Below are positions 9,001 to 16,688 of a stretch of 64,000 nt of DNA, one piece after another; the stretch's first letter is position 1, and every line of letters starts with the position of its first letter. The DNA is from Streptomyces sp. NBC_01689 (lineage in GTDB: Bacteria; Actinomycetota; Actinomycetes; Streptomycetales; Streptomycetaceae). The translations under genes were made by a program, and so were the position numbers. The notes beneath the pieces were generated by a model. It was given only the letters and a program-made list of their open reading frames with translations, was not told the DNA's origin and made no database searches. The stretch lies in NCBI RefSeq assembly GCF_036250675.1, contig NZ_CP109592.1, positions 7,254,001 through 7,318,000 of the forward strand, in the 5' to 3' direction.

Positions 9001-10383
9001 GCCCATCGGGCCGTCGGGGCCGAAACGGGAGGGGGGCTGGTCGAGCAGACGCAGGGCGGTGATCCGGGGGCCCGAACTGTCGACGGCCAGGTAGTACCCA
9101 CCCGAGTGACGGATGCCGAACGGCACGCCCTCAACGTCGCGTTCGATGTCTATCCGCGCACCGTTGCGGTCGCTCCAGGAGTCCAGCGGCAGATGGACGA
9201 CGCCGAAGGAGCCCGACGGGAAGGGAGTGCTGAAGGTGCGTACGACACCTGAGCCGGGGTCGGTGATCGTCATGACGCCGTCGGGCTTGCCGTCCCAGCG
9301 CAACGGCCAGCGCGCTCCCCTCACCGGGAGCGTCGGCACGTCCGGCTCCGGTACGGGGTAGACGAGCCGCATGCCGTCCGCCGCCGCGAAGACGACACCC
9401 TCGCCGTCGATCTGTACGCACTCGTCGAGGGTGGATGTCCAGGTCGGGCCGAAGCACACGCCGCCCCGGTAGGAGGAGAGATGGGTGCGCTGGAAGACGA
9501 GGGGGAGGGAGGCCGGCAGTGTCAGGTCGGTCTGGGTCATCAGCATGGCGCCCGTCGCCACATCGATGGGCTCACCGACGCAGGGCGTGCGATCGGCGCT
9601 GCGCGCCGCCGGACCCAGATCGACCAGATCGGGACGGAGTGACGGCGGTCGAAGCAGCAGGGGAGTGGTATCGCTGAACGCGCCCTCCACACCCGCCTTC
9701 AGCACGCCGGTGCCCGCGCCCAGCGCACCGCCGAAGATCACGCCGTCCTTGGCGGCCTGGTTGACCTCGTCCAGGTTGAAGCCCTGCTGCAGTCCGGTGA
9801 CCATCTTCAGCGGCTGGGCGACGGCGAGATCGACGGTGACCGACTCGATCCCACCGAAGGAGGCCGCGATCAGAGTGCCCGCGGCTATCTCGGCGACGGT
9901 GCCGGACACGGCGACACCCATGGTGGTGCCGAACTCGATGATGGCGTCCGCCGCGGCGACGGCGGCTCCGGAAGCGAGGCCCGCCGTGAAGAAGGCCAGT
10001 GCCACCCCGCCCGCGATCACGGCGGCGTCGACGCCGATCTGCGTCCAGAGTTTGTTGATGGCGTCGTCGATGGCGTCCGCGAACTTGTCCAGAGCCTTGG
10101 CCATCGCGCGTGCCGACTCGGCCAGGTCGCTCAGCCACCCGGCGTCCTTGCCCCGGGCGTAGCGGCCCCAGAACTTCTCGAACGCGTCGATCGATTCACC
10201 GGTGTTGTGGTGGATCAGGGAGGAGGCACTCGTGTGCACCGGCCCCCGTACGTCGTCGACCGCGTCGGCGAAGGTGCGCCAGGCGGTCGCCGCGGACCGC
10301 AGGGAACCGGAGTTGGCGTCCGGCCACCAGAGTCCCAGCTTCAACAGGATCTTCTTGGCCTCGTCCTCAACGCTCACCGGCAC
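6016..10383 (-). CDS. RHS/YD-repeat polymorphic toxin with WXG-like N-terminus
   Basis: A 1455-residue polymorphic toxin. Residues 1-115 are helical with WXG/LXG-like character (AWRTFADAVDDVRG, FEKFWGRYARG). Residues about 118-190 hold hydrophobic, Ala/Gly-rich helices. GEPIDVATGAMLMTQTDLTLP near 268 is the DUF6531 entry module. From about 470 to 1290 come many YD repeats (for example TRYDYDSAGNLIEL), which build the RHS cocoon. The core end is RYLSPDPLGL, followed by YVHNPYSWSDPLGLGPCP. The last ~135 residues are the variable toxin tip, with YRIDVENPNPGQRPGQLHFQ and NPGFIAAIRKGLAALGE; I cannot name its family. GTG 10383 is used and overlaps the upstream WXG100-like gene by 17 nt. Export is probably by a type VII system encoded elsewhere (inference). 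An immunity gene follows. Confidence 0.9.
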   Translation of the reverse strand: MPVSVEDEAKKILLKLGLWWPDANSGSLRSAATAWRTFADAVDDVRGPVHTSASSLIHHNTGESIDAFEKFWGRYARGKDAGWLSDLAESARAMAKALDKFADAIDDAINKLWTQIGVDAAVIAGGVALAFFTAGLASGAAVAAADAIIEFGTTMGVAVSGTVAEIAAGTLIAASFGGIESVTVDLAVAQPLKMVTGLQQGFNLDEVNQAAKDGVIFGGALGAGTGVLKAGVEGAFSDTTPLLLRPPSLRPDLVDLGPAARSADRTPCVGEPIDVATGAMLMTQTDLTLPASLPLVFQRTHLSSYRGGVCFGPTWTSTLDECVQIDGEGVVFAAADGMRLVYPVPEPDVPTLPVRGARWPLRWDGKPDGVMTITDPGSGVVRTFSTPFPSGSFGVVHLPLDSWSDRNGARIDIERDVEGVPFGIRHSGGYYLAVDSSGPRITALRLLDQPPSRFGPDGPMGEGTLVMRYGYDPAGNLTEVTDSSGEPLRFSYDDQGRMTRWTDRSGTWFCYVYDERGRVVRTEGVDGILSGTLTYDDTASTTTYTDSLGHASRHRYNAEGLVVEETDALGYVTRTEWEERGAGPRSVTDPLGRTTRYDYDSAGNLIELTLPDGSVASATYTTSSLPADVVEPGGAEWRHTYDSRGNLLAVIDPIGAETRYTYDESGHLATLTDPLGHTRAVTSDSAGLPVTVTDEIGHVTTIRRDAFGRIVELTDPLGRTTRLSWTVEGRPEWRELPDGSRESWTWDAQGNLLTHSDLAGNVTHHTVAPFDIPATRTAPDGTTYTFTHDTELRLTGVTDPRGRTWSYVYDPAGHLIAETDFDGRQLAYEQDASGALVARRNGAGESLRFARDQLGRVTEQRDDSGATTVYTYAASGRLAGARNAGSEVAFVYDAAGRTIGETVNGRTTSFVHDALGRTIRRHTPSGRTSHWTYDPLGRPVVFQSDVGQMTFEYDAAGRETRRLLGDHVELSQNWDPAGRLTSQTLTDTGDGTGNRLLQHRSYAYRPDGHLTQIRELTSGTRSFELDAIGRVTRVRALGWSETYAYDTTGNLTHANAPAHEATGERTFDGTRIRSAGRTTYQHDAQGRLVRRTRVLLSGQRRTWTYAWDAEDRLTEVVTPDAERWQYLYDPLGRRIAKTRLAGDRTVTARTDFSWDGTRLAEQTSPDGRVTSWDYFPDTPRPVAQTDRTPMPRGSQESFLARLAEETTGDRDVRFHAIVTDAVGAPAELVTEEGEVTWQRRTALWGTGLPAFENAEETSTDCPLRFPGQFADAETGLHYNYFRYYDPETARYLSPDPLGLAPAPHPATYVHNPYSWSDPLGLGPCPQLRDGYGSQPAFRDDPYHPKVVDDRIRDMRDLYGIRDPRSAGMIGSNGPQITSKTLWNQGPYRIDVENPNPGQRPGQLHFQDQTNKSAKYQYNFETGEFDGIPRSLLKAVGNNPGFIAAIRKGLAALGEG

Positions 10384-10741
10384 CGTCGCTCTGCTGGTCC
10401 TTGTCCGCGACCTTCACCTCGGTGAACATCCCTGCGATCAACTGGTCGTTGTCCACATGGCCGTCCGCCAGGTCGTCCATGGCCTCGTGGATGCTCACCA
10501 GCCCGAGTACGAGCGTTCCCGCCGCGCTCTCGATCTTCTTCTGCAGCGGTGAGTAGGAGTCACCGAACTCGCTGCCCTGCTTGTCATCGCCCCAGGGCCT
10601 GCCCAGGCCGTCCAGGGTGGTGACGAGGGTGGTGAGTGCCTTGCTGAGGTTCTTGGCCCCTTCCTGGAAGTCGGGCGCCGCCCGCTTCAGGTCGGCGGTG
10701 TGGATGTGCAGCACCATGCCGTCACCGCTGCCCTCACTCAT
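10367..10741 (-). CDS. WXG100-like small protein upstream of the RHS toxin
   Basis: A 124-residue, mostly helical protein with GRPWGDDKQGSEF in the middle, where the W-G pair takes the position of the WXG turn between two helices (KNLSKALTTLVTTLDG and SPLQKKIESAAGTLVLGL). It has no signal peptide. Small proteins like this are co-encoded with large type VII-associated toxins in actinomycetes and may serve as targeting or chaperone partners. The gene has a GGGGGAG ribosome site and overlaps the start of the toxin gene, so the pair is co-translated. The ESX-type call is by pattern and context; the tail after residue 105 is charged and looks disordered. Confidence 0.65.
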   Translation of the reverse strand: MSEGSGDGMVLHIHTADLKRAAPDFQEGAKNLSKALTTLVTTLDGLGRPWGDDKQGSEFGDSYSPLQKKIESAAGTLVLGLVSIHEAMDDLADGHVDNDQLIAGMFTEVKVADKDQQSDGAGER

Positions 10742-10927
10742 GCGGCTCCCCCCGTCCGACGCGCCGTTCGCACACGTCTCCGACCCTAGGAGAAGCGTTT
10801 CAAGGGATGGTCAAGGACATGTCAGCCCCGGGTAATGGGGTGAGGCAAGTGCCCACCCCGGCCCGGATATCGATCGGATAAAGGCTCTCGCGTGTCGTGA
10901 GTGATGCGCGTAGACAGTCTCCGACCT

Positions 10928-10948
10928 GGTGCTCGGCAGATGAGCACC
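10928..10948 (+). promoter_or_regulatory. Inverted repeat before the HAD phosphatase gene
   Basis: GGTGCTC and GAGCACC are exact inverted repeats separated by 7 nt, 25 nt before the ATG at 10974. It could be an operator or a 5'-UTR hairpin; no known regulator motif is recognised. Confidence 0.35.
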
Positions 10949-10973
10949 CGAATCGTCCAGATCCGGAGAACTT

Positions 10974-11768
10974 ATGCGGAAGTCCCTGAGAGCGGCGGCC
11001 GTCGGTGCCGCCTGTGTCGTCGCCGGTGCCGCCCTGTACGGCACGGGTGTCGCCACCGCCGGGCAGTCCACGGCGAACTCGACCCATGAGCCGTACAACA
11101 TCGGGGTGTTGGTCAAGGACATCGACACCTACTACGGCACCACGCTCGACAGCAACGGCGTGTACCAGGCCTCGGCCACCAGCCGGTACGCCAAGGACCT
11201 GGCACGTCTGGAGTCCGACGCCAGGCGCCACATCGACAAGGCGGCCCACACGGCGCGGCACCGGGGTGAGAAGCCCGCGGTCGTCTTCGACATCGACGAC
11301 ACGCTGCTGCTCTCCCTCGACTACGAGAAGAAGACCAACTACACGTACAACTCGGCCACCTGGGCGTCGTACGTGGCCCAGGCCGACCGTCCGGCCGTCT
11401 TCGGCACGCCCGAGCTCGTCGCGTACGCGAAGTCCAAGGGCGTCGAGATCTTCTACAACTCGGGCCTGAAGGAGTCGCAGCGCGCCGACGCGGTCACGAA
11501 CCTGAAGAGGGTCGGCGTCGACGTCGACCTCGACGCCGCGCACATGTTCCTCAAGGACGCCGCCAACCCGCCCGCGTACCTGAGCTCCTGCGCCACGGCC
11601 GCCGCCTGGAACTGCACGACCGTGCAGTACAAGGCCGGCACCCGTCAGCACATCGAGTCCCTCGGGTACGACATCGTCGCCAACTTCGGCGACCAGTACT
11701 CGGACCTCGACGGCGGCTACGCGGACAAGACGTACAAGCTGCCGAACCCGACGTACTTCGTCAGCTGA
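10974..11768 (+). CDS. Secreted HAD-family (class B/IIIB) acid phosphatase
   Basis: A 264-residue secreted phosphatase of the HAD superfamily, subfamily IIIB. Residues 1-30 form a signal peptide with a long hydrophobic stretch and A-T-A-G near the cleavage site. The HAD motif I is VFDIDDTLLL, with the nucleophile Asp106 and acid/base Asp108. Motif II is the Ser in FYNSGLKE. The motif III lysine is probably in QYKAGTRQHIE, and motif IV is NFGDQYSDLDGG. The protein should hydrolyse phosphomonoesters outside the cell and so help phosphate scavenging. GGAGAA precedes the ATG. It is followed by a strong 32-nt palindromic terminator, so it is probably monocistronic. Confidence 0.88.
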   Translation: MRKSLRAAAVGAACVVAGAALYGTGVATAGQSTANSTHEPYNIGVLVKDIDTYYGTTLDSNGVYQASATSRYAKDLARLESDARRHIDKAAHTARHRGEKPAVVFDIDDTLLLSLDYEKKTNYTYNSATWASYVAQADRPAVFGTPELVAYAKSKGVEIFYNSGLKESQRADAVTNLKRVGVDVDLDAAHMFLKDAANPPAYLSSCATAAAWNCTTVQYKAGTRQHIESLGYDIVANFGDQYSDLDGGYADKTYKLPNPTYFVS

Positions 11769-11800
11769 CACCTCCTCACCCGCCCCACGGGGCAGAGTGA

Positions 11801-11832
11801 ACGCCCCCGCCGGTGATCACCGGCGGGGGCGT
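11801..11832 (+). terminator. Perfect palindromic terminator after phosphatase gene
   Basis: A 32-nt perfect palindrome (16-bp arms, rich in GC, centred on TGATCA) starts 32 nt after the phosphatase stop. It should form a very stable hairpin with a minimal loop. Confidence 0.75.
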
Positions 11833-12268
11833 CTCTCCGTCCGGCTCCGAGGGGGGATCGGGCCGGCGGATCCATGGCGGCGAGCGGTGCGTCCGGTCCG
11901 GGCCCGTGAGGCCGTCGACCGGAGGCTTCCTCCCCGCACGGAAGAGGACGGGGAAACGGGGCCGTCGGTTGTGCCGTGGCACGCATCCGCGCGGGACCGG
12001 CCGGCTGCCATCCGTCCCACCCGGCGCGGACGGGTCGTGTAGCGCACCCCGGCCGGAGGGCGCGGCCGTGTATACGGTCTTCGGGCCGCTCCTCGGGGAC
12101 CGGCCCACGCCCGGGGCGCGGGTTCGACGGGGTTCGTCCGGAGGGTCGCACGGCGCGGGGCGGACCGAACCCGATTCCGTAACACGGGGAAAACCTGAAC
12201 ACGGCGCGACGGGGGAACAATCCAGCCAGCATCCGCACACCCGTCCCGCAGGCCACGAGGAGTGTCCC
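11833..12268 (+). other. Leader region before the NCS2 permease gene
   Basis: About 436 bp without a supported gene. The frame of the permease happens to stay open through here, but codon use and content (Arg/Pro/Gly-rich) look like shadow. The last 100 bp are less GC-rich (TTCCGTAACACGGGGAAAACC near 12176) and probably hold the promoter. A purine riboswitch would be a natural thing to look for before a purine permease, but no xpt-type purine aptamer pattern was seen. Confidence 0.4.
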
Positions 12269-13720
12269 TTGTCCGAAGCGCAGAAGACCGCAGAGCCCCC
12301 GAGTGCCGTGCCACCGGCGGCGAACGGCGTCGACCGGTACTTCAAGATATCCGAGCGGGGTTCCACGTTCGGCCGGGAGATACGCGGCGGATTCGCCACG
12401 TTCTTCACGATGGCCTACATCCTTGTCCTGAATCCGATCATCCTCGGCAGCGCCAAGGACAAGTTCGGCCACCACCTCGACAGCGGCCAACTCGTCACCG
12501 CCACCGCCCTGGTGGCCGCGGTGATGACCGTCGTCATGGGCGTGGGCGGCAACCTGCCGCTCGCGATCGCGGCGGGCCTCGGGCTGAACGCCGTCGTGGC
12601 CTTCCAGATCGCCCCGCTGATGAGCTGGCCCGACGCCATGGGCCTGGTGGTCATCGAAGGCGTGATCATCTGTGTGCTGGTCCTCACCGGACTGCGCGAA
12701 GCGGTCATGAACGCCATCCCGCAACAGCTGAAGCACGCCATCGGTGTCGGCATCGGACTCTTCATCGCCTTCATCGGCTTCGTGGACGCCGGGTTCGTCA
12801 GCCGCATCCCGGACGTCGCGAACACCACCGTGCCCGTGCAGCTGGGCGCGACGGGCTCGCTGACCGGCTGGCCCGTCCTGGTCTTCTGCCTCGGCGTGCT
12901 GCTCACCATCGGACTGATGGCGCGCAAGGTGAAGGGCGCCATCCTGATCAGCATCGTGACGATGACCGTGGTCGCCGTGATCATCAACTCGGCCGCCGAC
13001 ATCAAGAGCTGGGGCCTGACCACACCGAAGATCCCCTCCGACGTGGTCGCCGCGCCGGACTTCGGTCTCGTCGGTCACTTCAGCCTGTTCGGCGGCTTCG
13101 GTGAGACCGGAGCCCTGACGGTCGTCCTGCTGATCTTCACGCTCATCCTGTCGGACTTCTTCGACGCCATGGGCACGATCGTCGGCATCAGCGCCGAGGC
13201 CGGGCTGCTCGACGAGGAGGGCAAGGTGCCGGGCATCGGCCGGGTGCTGTTCATCGACGGCGCCGCGGCGGTCGCGGGCGGCGCGGCCTCCGCCTCGTCC
13301 AACACCGCTTACATCGAGTCCGCGGCGGGCGTCGGCGAGGGCTCGCGGACCGGCTTCTCGAACCTGGTCACCGGCGGCATGTTCGCCCTCGCCCTCTTCC
13401 TGACCCCGTTGCTCACCATCGTTCCGCTCCAGGCCGCGGCGCCCGCCCTCGTCGCGGTCGGCTTCCTGATGATGACCCAGGTCAAGCACATCGCGTGGGA
13501 CGACTACGAGATCGCGATCCCGGCGTTCCTCACCATCGCGGCGATGCCGTTCTCCTACTCGATCACCAACGGCATCGGCGCGGGCTTCGTCGCCTACGTC
13601 CTGATCAAGGCGGTGCTCGGCAAGCTCCGGGAGGTCCACTGGCTGCTGTGGGCCGTGTCGGCGCTGTTCCTCGTGTACTTCGCGATCGACCCGGTCAGGC
13701 AGCTGTTCGGCGTCAAGTGA
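12269..13720 (+). CDS. NCS2-family (AzgA/PbuG-like) purine permease
   Basis: A 483-residue membrane protein with about 12-14 hydrophobic segments. It belongs to the adenine/guanine/hypoxanthine branch of the nucleobase-cation symporters. Family hallmarks are FATFFTMAYILVLNP near the N-terminus, GNLPLAIAAGLGLNAVVAF, and SDFFDAMGTIVGISAEAGLLD followed by GGAASASSNTAYIESAAGVGEGSRTGFSN, the substrate-binding region. It should import purine bases driven by protons. I chose TTG 12269 because GAGGAG lies 5-6 nt upstream and the conserved part (DRYFKISERGSTFGREIRGG) begins soon after; the frame upstream is open but unconvincing. A terminator lies downstream between it and the convergent PBP gene. Confidence 0.9.
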   Translation: MSEAQKTAEPPSAVPPAANGVDRYFKISERGSTFGREIRGGFATFFTMAYILVLNPIILGSAKDKFGHHLDSGQLVTATALVAAVMTVVMGVGGNLPLAIAAGLGLNAVVAFQIAPLMSWPDAMGLVVIEGVIICVLVLTGLREAVMNAIPQQLKHAIGVGIGLFIAFIGFVDAGFVSRIPDVANTTVPVQLGATGSLTGWPVLVFCLGVLLTIGLMARKVKGAILISIVTMTVVAVIINSAADIKSWGLTTPKIPSDVVAAPDFGLVGHFSLFGGFGETGALTVVLLIFTLILSDFFDAMGTIVGISAEAGLLDEEGKVPGIGRVLFIDGAAAVAGGAASASSNTAYIESAAGVGEGSRTGFSNLVTGGMFALALFLTPLLTIVPLQAAAPALVAVGFLMMTQVKHIAWDDYEIAIPAFLTIAAMPFSYSITNGIGAGFVAYVLIKAVLGKLREVHWLLWAVSALFLVYFAIDPVRQLFGVK

Positions 13721-13733
13721 CCGCAGGCGCGAA

Positions 13734-13762
13734 GGGCCGCCCCGCGTCACCCGGGGCGGCCC
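13734..13762. terminator. Bidirectional terminator between permease and PBP genes
   Basis: Two perfect 10-bp arms (13734-13743, 13753-13762) with a 9-nt loop lie between the two convergent stop codons and can serve both transcripts. Confidence 0.75.
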
Positions 13763-13778
13763 GTGCCGTGCACGCGTC

Positions 13779-15230
13779 TCAGTCCTTCAGCGCCGCCCGC
13801 ATCATCGCGCGGGCGACCGGGGCCGCCAGTCCGTTGCCGCTGACCTCGGAACGGGCCGCGTCGGACTGCTCGACCATGACCGCGACGGCGACCTCCTTGC
13901 CGTTCGAGTCGGACTTCGCGTACGACGTGAACCACGCGTAGGGCGTCTTGCTGTTGTTCTCGCCGTGCTGGGCCGTGCCCGTCTTGCCGCCCACGGTCGC
14001 GCCCGGGATCCGCGCGTTCGTGCCCGTGCCGTCCTCGACGACCGTGCGCATCGCGGACTGGAGCTGCTCGGCGGTCGAGGAGCTGACGACCTGCTTGGTC
14101 ACCGTACGGTCGTCGTAGTTCTCCACCACGTTGCCGCCGGAATCACTGGTCTGCGCCACCATGTGCGGCGACACCAGCTTGCCGCCGTTGTCAATGGCCG
14201 CCGACACCATCGCCATCTGGAGCGGGGTCGCGGTCACGTCGAACTGGCCGATGCCCGTCAGCGCCGTGGACGACCTGTCCATGCCCGAGGGGTAGACGCT
14301 CGGGTAGGCCCGCACCGGCACGTCCTGCGAGGCGTCGTTGAAGCCGAACTTCTCCGCCATCGCCCGCAGCTTGTCCTGGCCGAGGTCGACGGCCATCTTC
14401 GCGAAGACGTTGTTGCAGGAGTACTGCAGCGCGACCCGGATCGGGGCGTTCGCACAGGGCGCGGAGGCGCTCTCGTTCTTCAGGACGGTCGTCGTGCCCG
14501 GCAGGGTGTACGGGTTCGGGCTGGCCGTCTTCGTGTCCACGTCCGGGTACAGCCCGTCCTCCAGCGCGGCCGCGGCGACGACCAGCTTGAACGTCGACCC
14601 CGGGGGCAGCGGCTGGCGCAGGGCCCGGTTGGTCATCGGCTTGTCCGCGTCCTTCGTGAGCTTCGTCCAGGCGGCGGAGTCGCCGGCGCTCAGCAGCGAG
14701 GGGTCGTACGAGGGGGTGGAGACGGCGGCGAGGATCCTGCCGGTCCTGGGGTCGATCGCGACGGCCCCGCCCTTCTTGCCGCCCAGCGCCCGGTAGGCCG
14801 CCTTCTGCACGTCCGGGTCGATCGTCGTGACCACGTCACCCGGGTCGGCGCGCTTGTCGGTGACCGTGTCGAGAGGGTTCTTGAGCCGGTTGTCCGTACC
14901 GTCCAGGAGGTCCCGGTAGATGCCCTCCAGCTGGGTCGCCCCGAACACCTGCGAGCTGAAGCCGGTGACGGCCGCGTACAGGCTGCCGTCGGTGTACGTG
15001 CGCTTGTACCTGAGGTCGCCGCCCTTCGTCTGCGCGGAACCGGTGATCGCGTTCCCGGCCACGATGATGTTCCCGAGCGGGTGCGCGTACTGCTCGATCG
15101 CGTTCCGCCGGTTGTTCTTGTCGTCCGCGAGTGCCCTGCCGTCGTAGAACTGCACCCAGGTCGCCCTGACCAGCAGGGCGAGCACGAGCAGCAGAGTGAA
15201 GACGGCGGCACGCCTGATCGTCTTGTTCAT
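13779..15230 (-). CDS. Penicillin-binding protein, PBP2/FtsI-type transpeptidase (PbpA-like)
   Basis: A 483-residue class B penicillin-binding protein. Residues 7-25 form an N-terminal membrane anchor. A dimerisation domain follows (NRRNAIEQYAHPLGNIIVAGNAITG). The transpeptidase domain carries all three active-site motifs: STFK at 212-215, SCN at 271-273 and KTG at 416-418. It should cross-link peptidoglycan on the outer face of the membrane. Its length and its N-terminal motif match mycobacterial/Streptomyces PbpA, which normally sits in a pknB-rodA operon; here it stands alone, so it is likely one of the several extra PBP2 paralogues of streptomycetes. It is followed by a shared terminator. 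Confidence 0.93.
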   Translation of the reverse strand: MNKTIRRAAVFTLLLVLALLVRATWVQFYDGRALADDKNNRRNAIEQYAHPLGNIIVAGNAITGSAQTKGGDLRYKRTYTDGSLYAAVTGFSSQVFGATQLEGIYRDLLDGTDNRLKNPLDTVTDKRADPGDVVTTIDPDVQKAAYRALGGKKGGAVAIDPRTGRILAAVSTPSYDPSLLSAGDSAAWTKLTKDADKPMTNRALRQPLPPGSTFKLVVAAAALEDGLYPDVDTKTASPNPYTLPGTTTVLKNESASAPCANAPIRVALQYSCNNVFAKMAVDLGQDKLRAMAEKFGFNDASQDVPVRAYPSVYPSGMDRSSTALTGIGQFDVTATPLQMAMVSAAIDNGGKLVSPHMVAQTSDSGGNVVENYDDRTVTKQVVSSSTAEQLQSAMRTVVEDGTGTNARIPGATVGGKTGTAQHGENNSKTPYAWFTSYAKSDSNGKEVAVAVMVEQSDAARSEVSGNGLAAPVARAMMRAALKD

Positions 15231-15310
15231 CCCGCTCAGAAGGACGAGCGGAAGGGGTCGAATCGTTCCCTTCCGCCCGTATTTCTCATGCGCCGTTCAT
15301 GATGTCCGCG

Positions 15311-15781
15311 TCATCGCCCCAGGGTGAGGAGGACCTCGTCCGTCTCCTCGCCGCGCGCGTGGGCGTACCCCCGGTCCCGCCCCGTCACCTGGAAGCCGCA
15401 CTTCTCCAGGACCCGCAGCGACCCCGTGTTGTCGGCCGCCGCCCGCGCGCGCAGCGGCCGTTCGGGGACCTCGGCCAGCAGTCCCCGCAGCGCGGCCGTG
15501 GCGATGCCCCGGCCCCAGTGGAACCGGTCGATCCAGTAGGTGACCTCGCGCTCTCCGGGTTCCCCGTACACCGCGGCGCTGCCCACGACGTCGCCGTCCA
15601 CGAGGACCGCGCGGAGCACGGCGGACGAGGCGCGGACCCGCTTCCAGTGGGCGTCGAAGGCCTCCCGGTCCGCCGGGTCCGCGGGGGTGAAGGCGGCCGT
15701 CCGGAGGGACTCCGGGTCGTTGAGCTGCCGGTAGAAGACCGGCAGGTCGCTGTCGTGCACCGGGCGGAGCGCGATCTCCAT
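15311..15781 (-). CDS. GNAT family N-acetyltransferase
   Basis: A 156-residue acetyltransferase of the RimJ/RimL-like GNAT group. The acetyl-CoA-binding motif A is in VTYWIDRFHWGRGIATAALRGLL (the Q/RxxGxG/A loop is GRGIATAA) and motif B includes NTGSLRVLEKCGF. Substrate is unknown. The gene starts 3 nt after the stop codon of the IclR regulator and so belongs to the same transcript. No signal or membrane segment is visible. Confidence 0.85.
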   Translation of the reverse strand: MEIALRPVHDSDLPVFYRQLNDPESLRTAAFTPADPADREAFDAHWKRVRASSAVLRAVLVDGDVVGSAAVYGEPGEREVTYWIDRFHWGRGIATAALRGLLAEVPERPLRARAAADNTGSLRVLEKCGFQVTGRDRGYAHARGEETDEVLLTLGR

Positions 15782-15784
15782 GGC

Positions 15785-16558
15785 TCAGAGCCTCCGGGTG
15801 GCGAGGGTCAGCCGGTCGCGGGCGTCGAACAGCGCGTCCTTCACCGTCTGCTCGTGCGCGGGGGTGAGCCGGGCGACCGGCACCGAGCAGCTGATCGCGT
15901 CACGGGCCGGGGTGCGGTACGGGATCGCGACGCCGAAGCAGCGCAGCCCCAGCGTGTTCTCCTCGCGGTCCACGGCGAAGCCCTGCTCCCGTACCTGGTG
16001 CAGCTCCCCGATGAGCCGCTCCCGGTCGGTGATGGTGTGCTCGGTGAGCGCGGGGAGCGTCTCCGGGAGCATCTTGCGCACCTGCTCGTCGGTGTGGGTG
16101 GCGAGCAGCGCCTTGCCGAGCGAGGTGGAGTGCGCCGGGAGGCGGCGGCCGACCCTGGTGAAGGGGCGCAGGTAGTGCTGGGACTGGCGGGTGGCCAGGT
16201 AGACGACGTTCGTGCCGTCCAGGCGGGCGAGGTGGATGGTCTCGGTCGTGTCGTCCGACAGCCGGTCCAGGGTGGGCCGGGCCGCGGCCACCACCTCGTC
16301 GCCGTCGATGTACGAGGTGCCGACCAGCAGGGCGCGTACGCCGATGCCGTACCGCGTGCCCGTCGCGTCCGTCTCCACCCAGCCGAGCTCCACGAGGGTG
16401 CGCAACAGCATGTACAGGCTGGACTTCGGATATCCGACGGCCTCCTGGACCGCGGCCAGGGAGTGCATTCCGGGACGCCCCGCGAAGTACTCGAGCAATT
16501 CCACGGTCCGTACCGCGGACTTGACCTGTGCTCCGCCGCCTGTCTCGCCTGCCGACAT
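15785..16558 (-). CDS. IclR-family transcriptional regulator
   Basis: A 257-residue regulator. The N-terminal winged helix covers residues about 12-75 (VKSAVRTVELLEYFAGRPGMHSL, then the recognition helix in GYPKSSLYMLLRTLVELGWV). The C-terminal effector domain runs from about 90 to 250 and shows LPAHSTSLGKALLA and the conserved Cys in GLRCFGVAIPY. It is divergent from an aldehyde dehydrogenase of sugar-acid catabolism, with a palindromic site (16620-16637) between them, so it very likely controls that gene in response to a sugar acid or its catabolite. A GNAT gene is co-transcribed downstream. The effector is not readable from sequence. Confidence 0.92.
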   Translation of the reverse strand: MSAGETGGGAQVKSAVRTVELLEYFAGRPGMHSLAAVQEAVGYPKSSLYMLLRTLVELGWVETDATGTRYGIGVRALLVGTSYIDGDEVVAAARPTLDRLSDDTTETIHLARLDGTNVVYLATRQSQHYLRPFTRVGRRLPAHSTSLGKALLATHTDEQVRKMLPETLPALTEHTITDRERLIGELHQVREQGFAVDREENTLGLRCFGVAIPYRTPARDAISCSVPVARLTPAHEQTVKDALFDARDRLTLATRRL

Positions 16559-16619
16559 CGCCCTTGACCCCCTCGTTCGACGGGAAATAGTCTCGCATCA
16601 TATTCACCATCTGAGACAG

Positions 16620-16637
16620 CGTTCAGTATATCGAACG
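16620..16637. promoter_or_regulatory. Candidate IclR operator
   Basis: An 18-nt imperfect palindrome with CGTTC and GAACG arms and a TA-rich centre lies 61 nt from the IclR start and 51 nt before the dehydrogenase start. Its shape agrees with operators of KdgR/IclR-type regulators. Confidence 0.6.
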
Positions 16638-16688
16638 GCGCTGGTCGGTGACACAAGAACCGCGGCATCACATCTGGAGGGACCCCCG

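Noticed and set aside
11833..12268. Extension of the NCS2 permease to a start near 11813
   Set aside because: The added 152 residues are Arg/Pro/Gly-rich and overlap a terminator; TTG 12269 has a good ribosome site.
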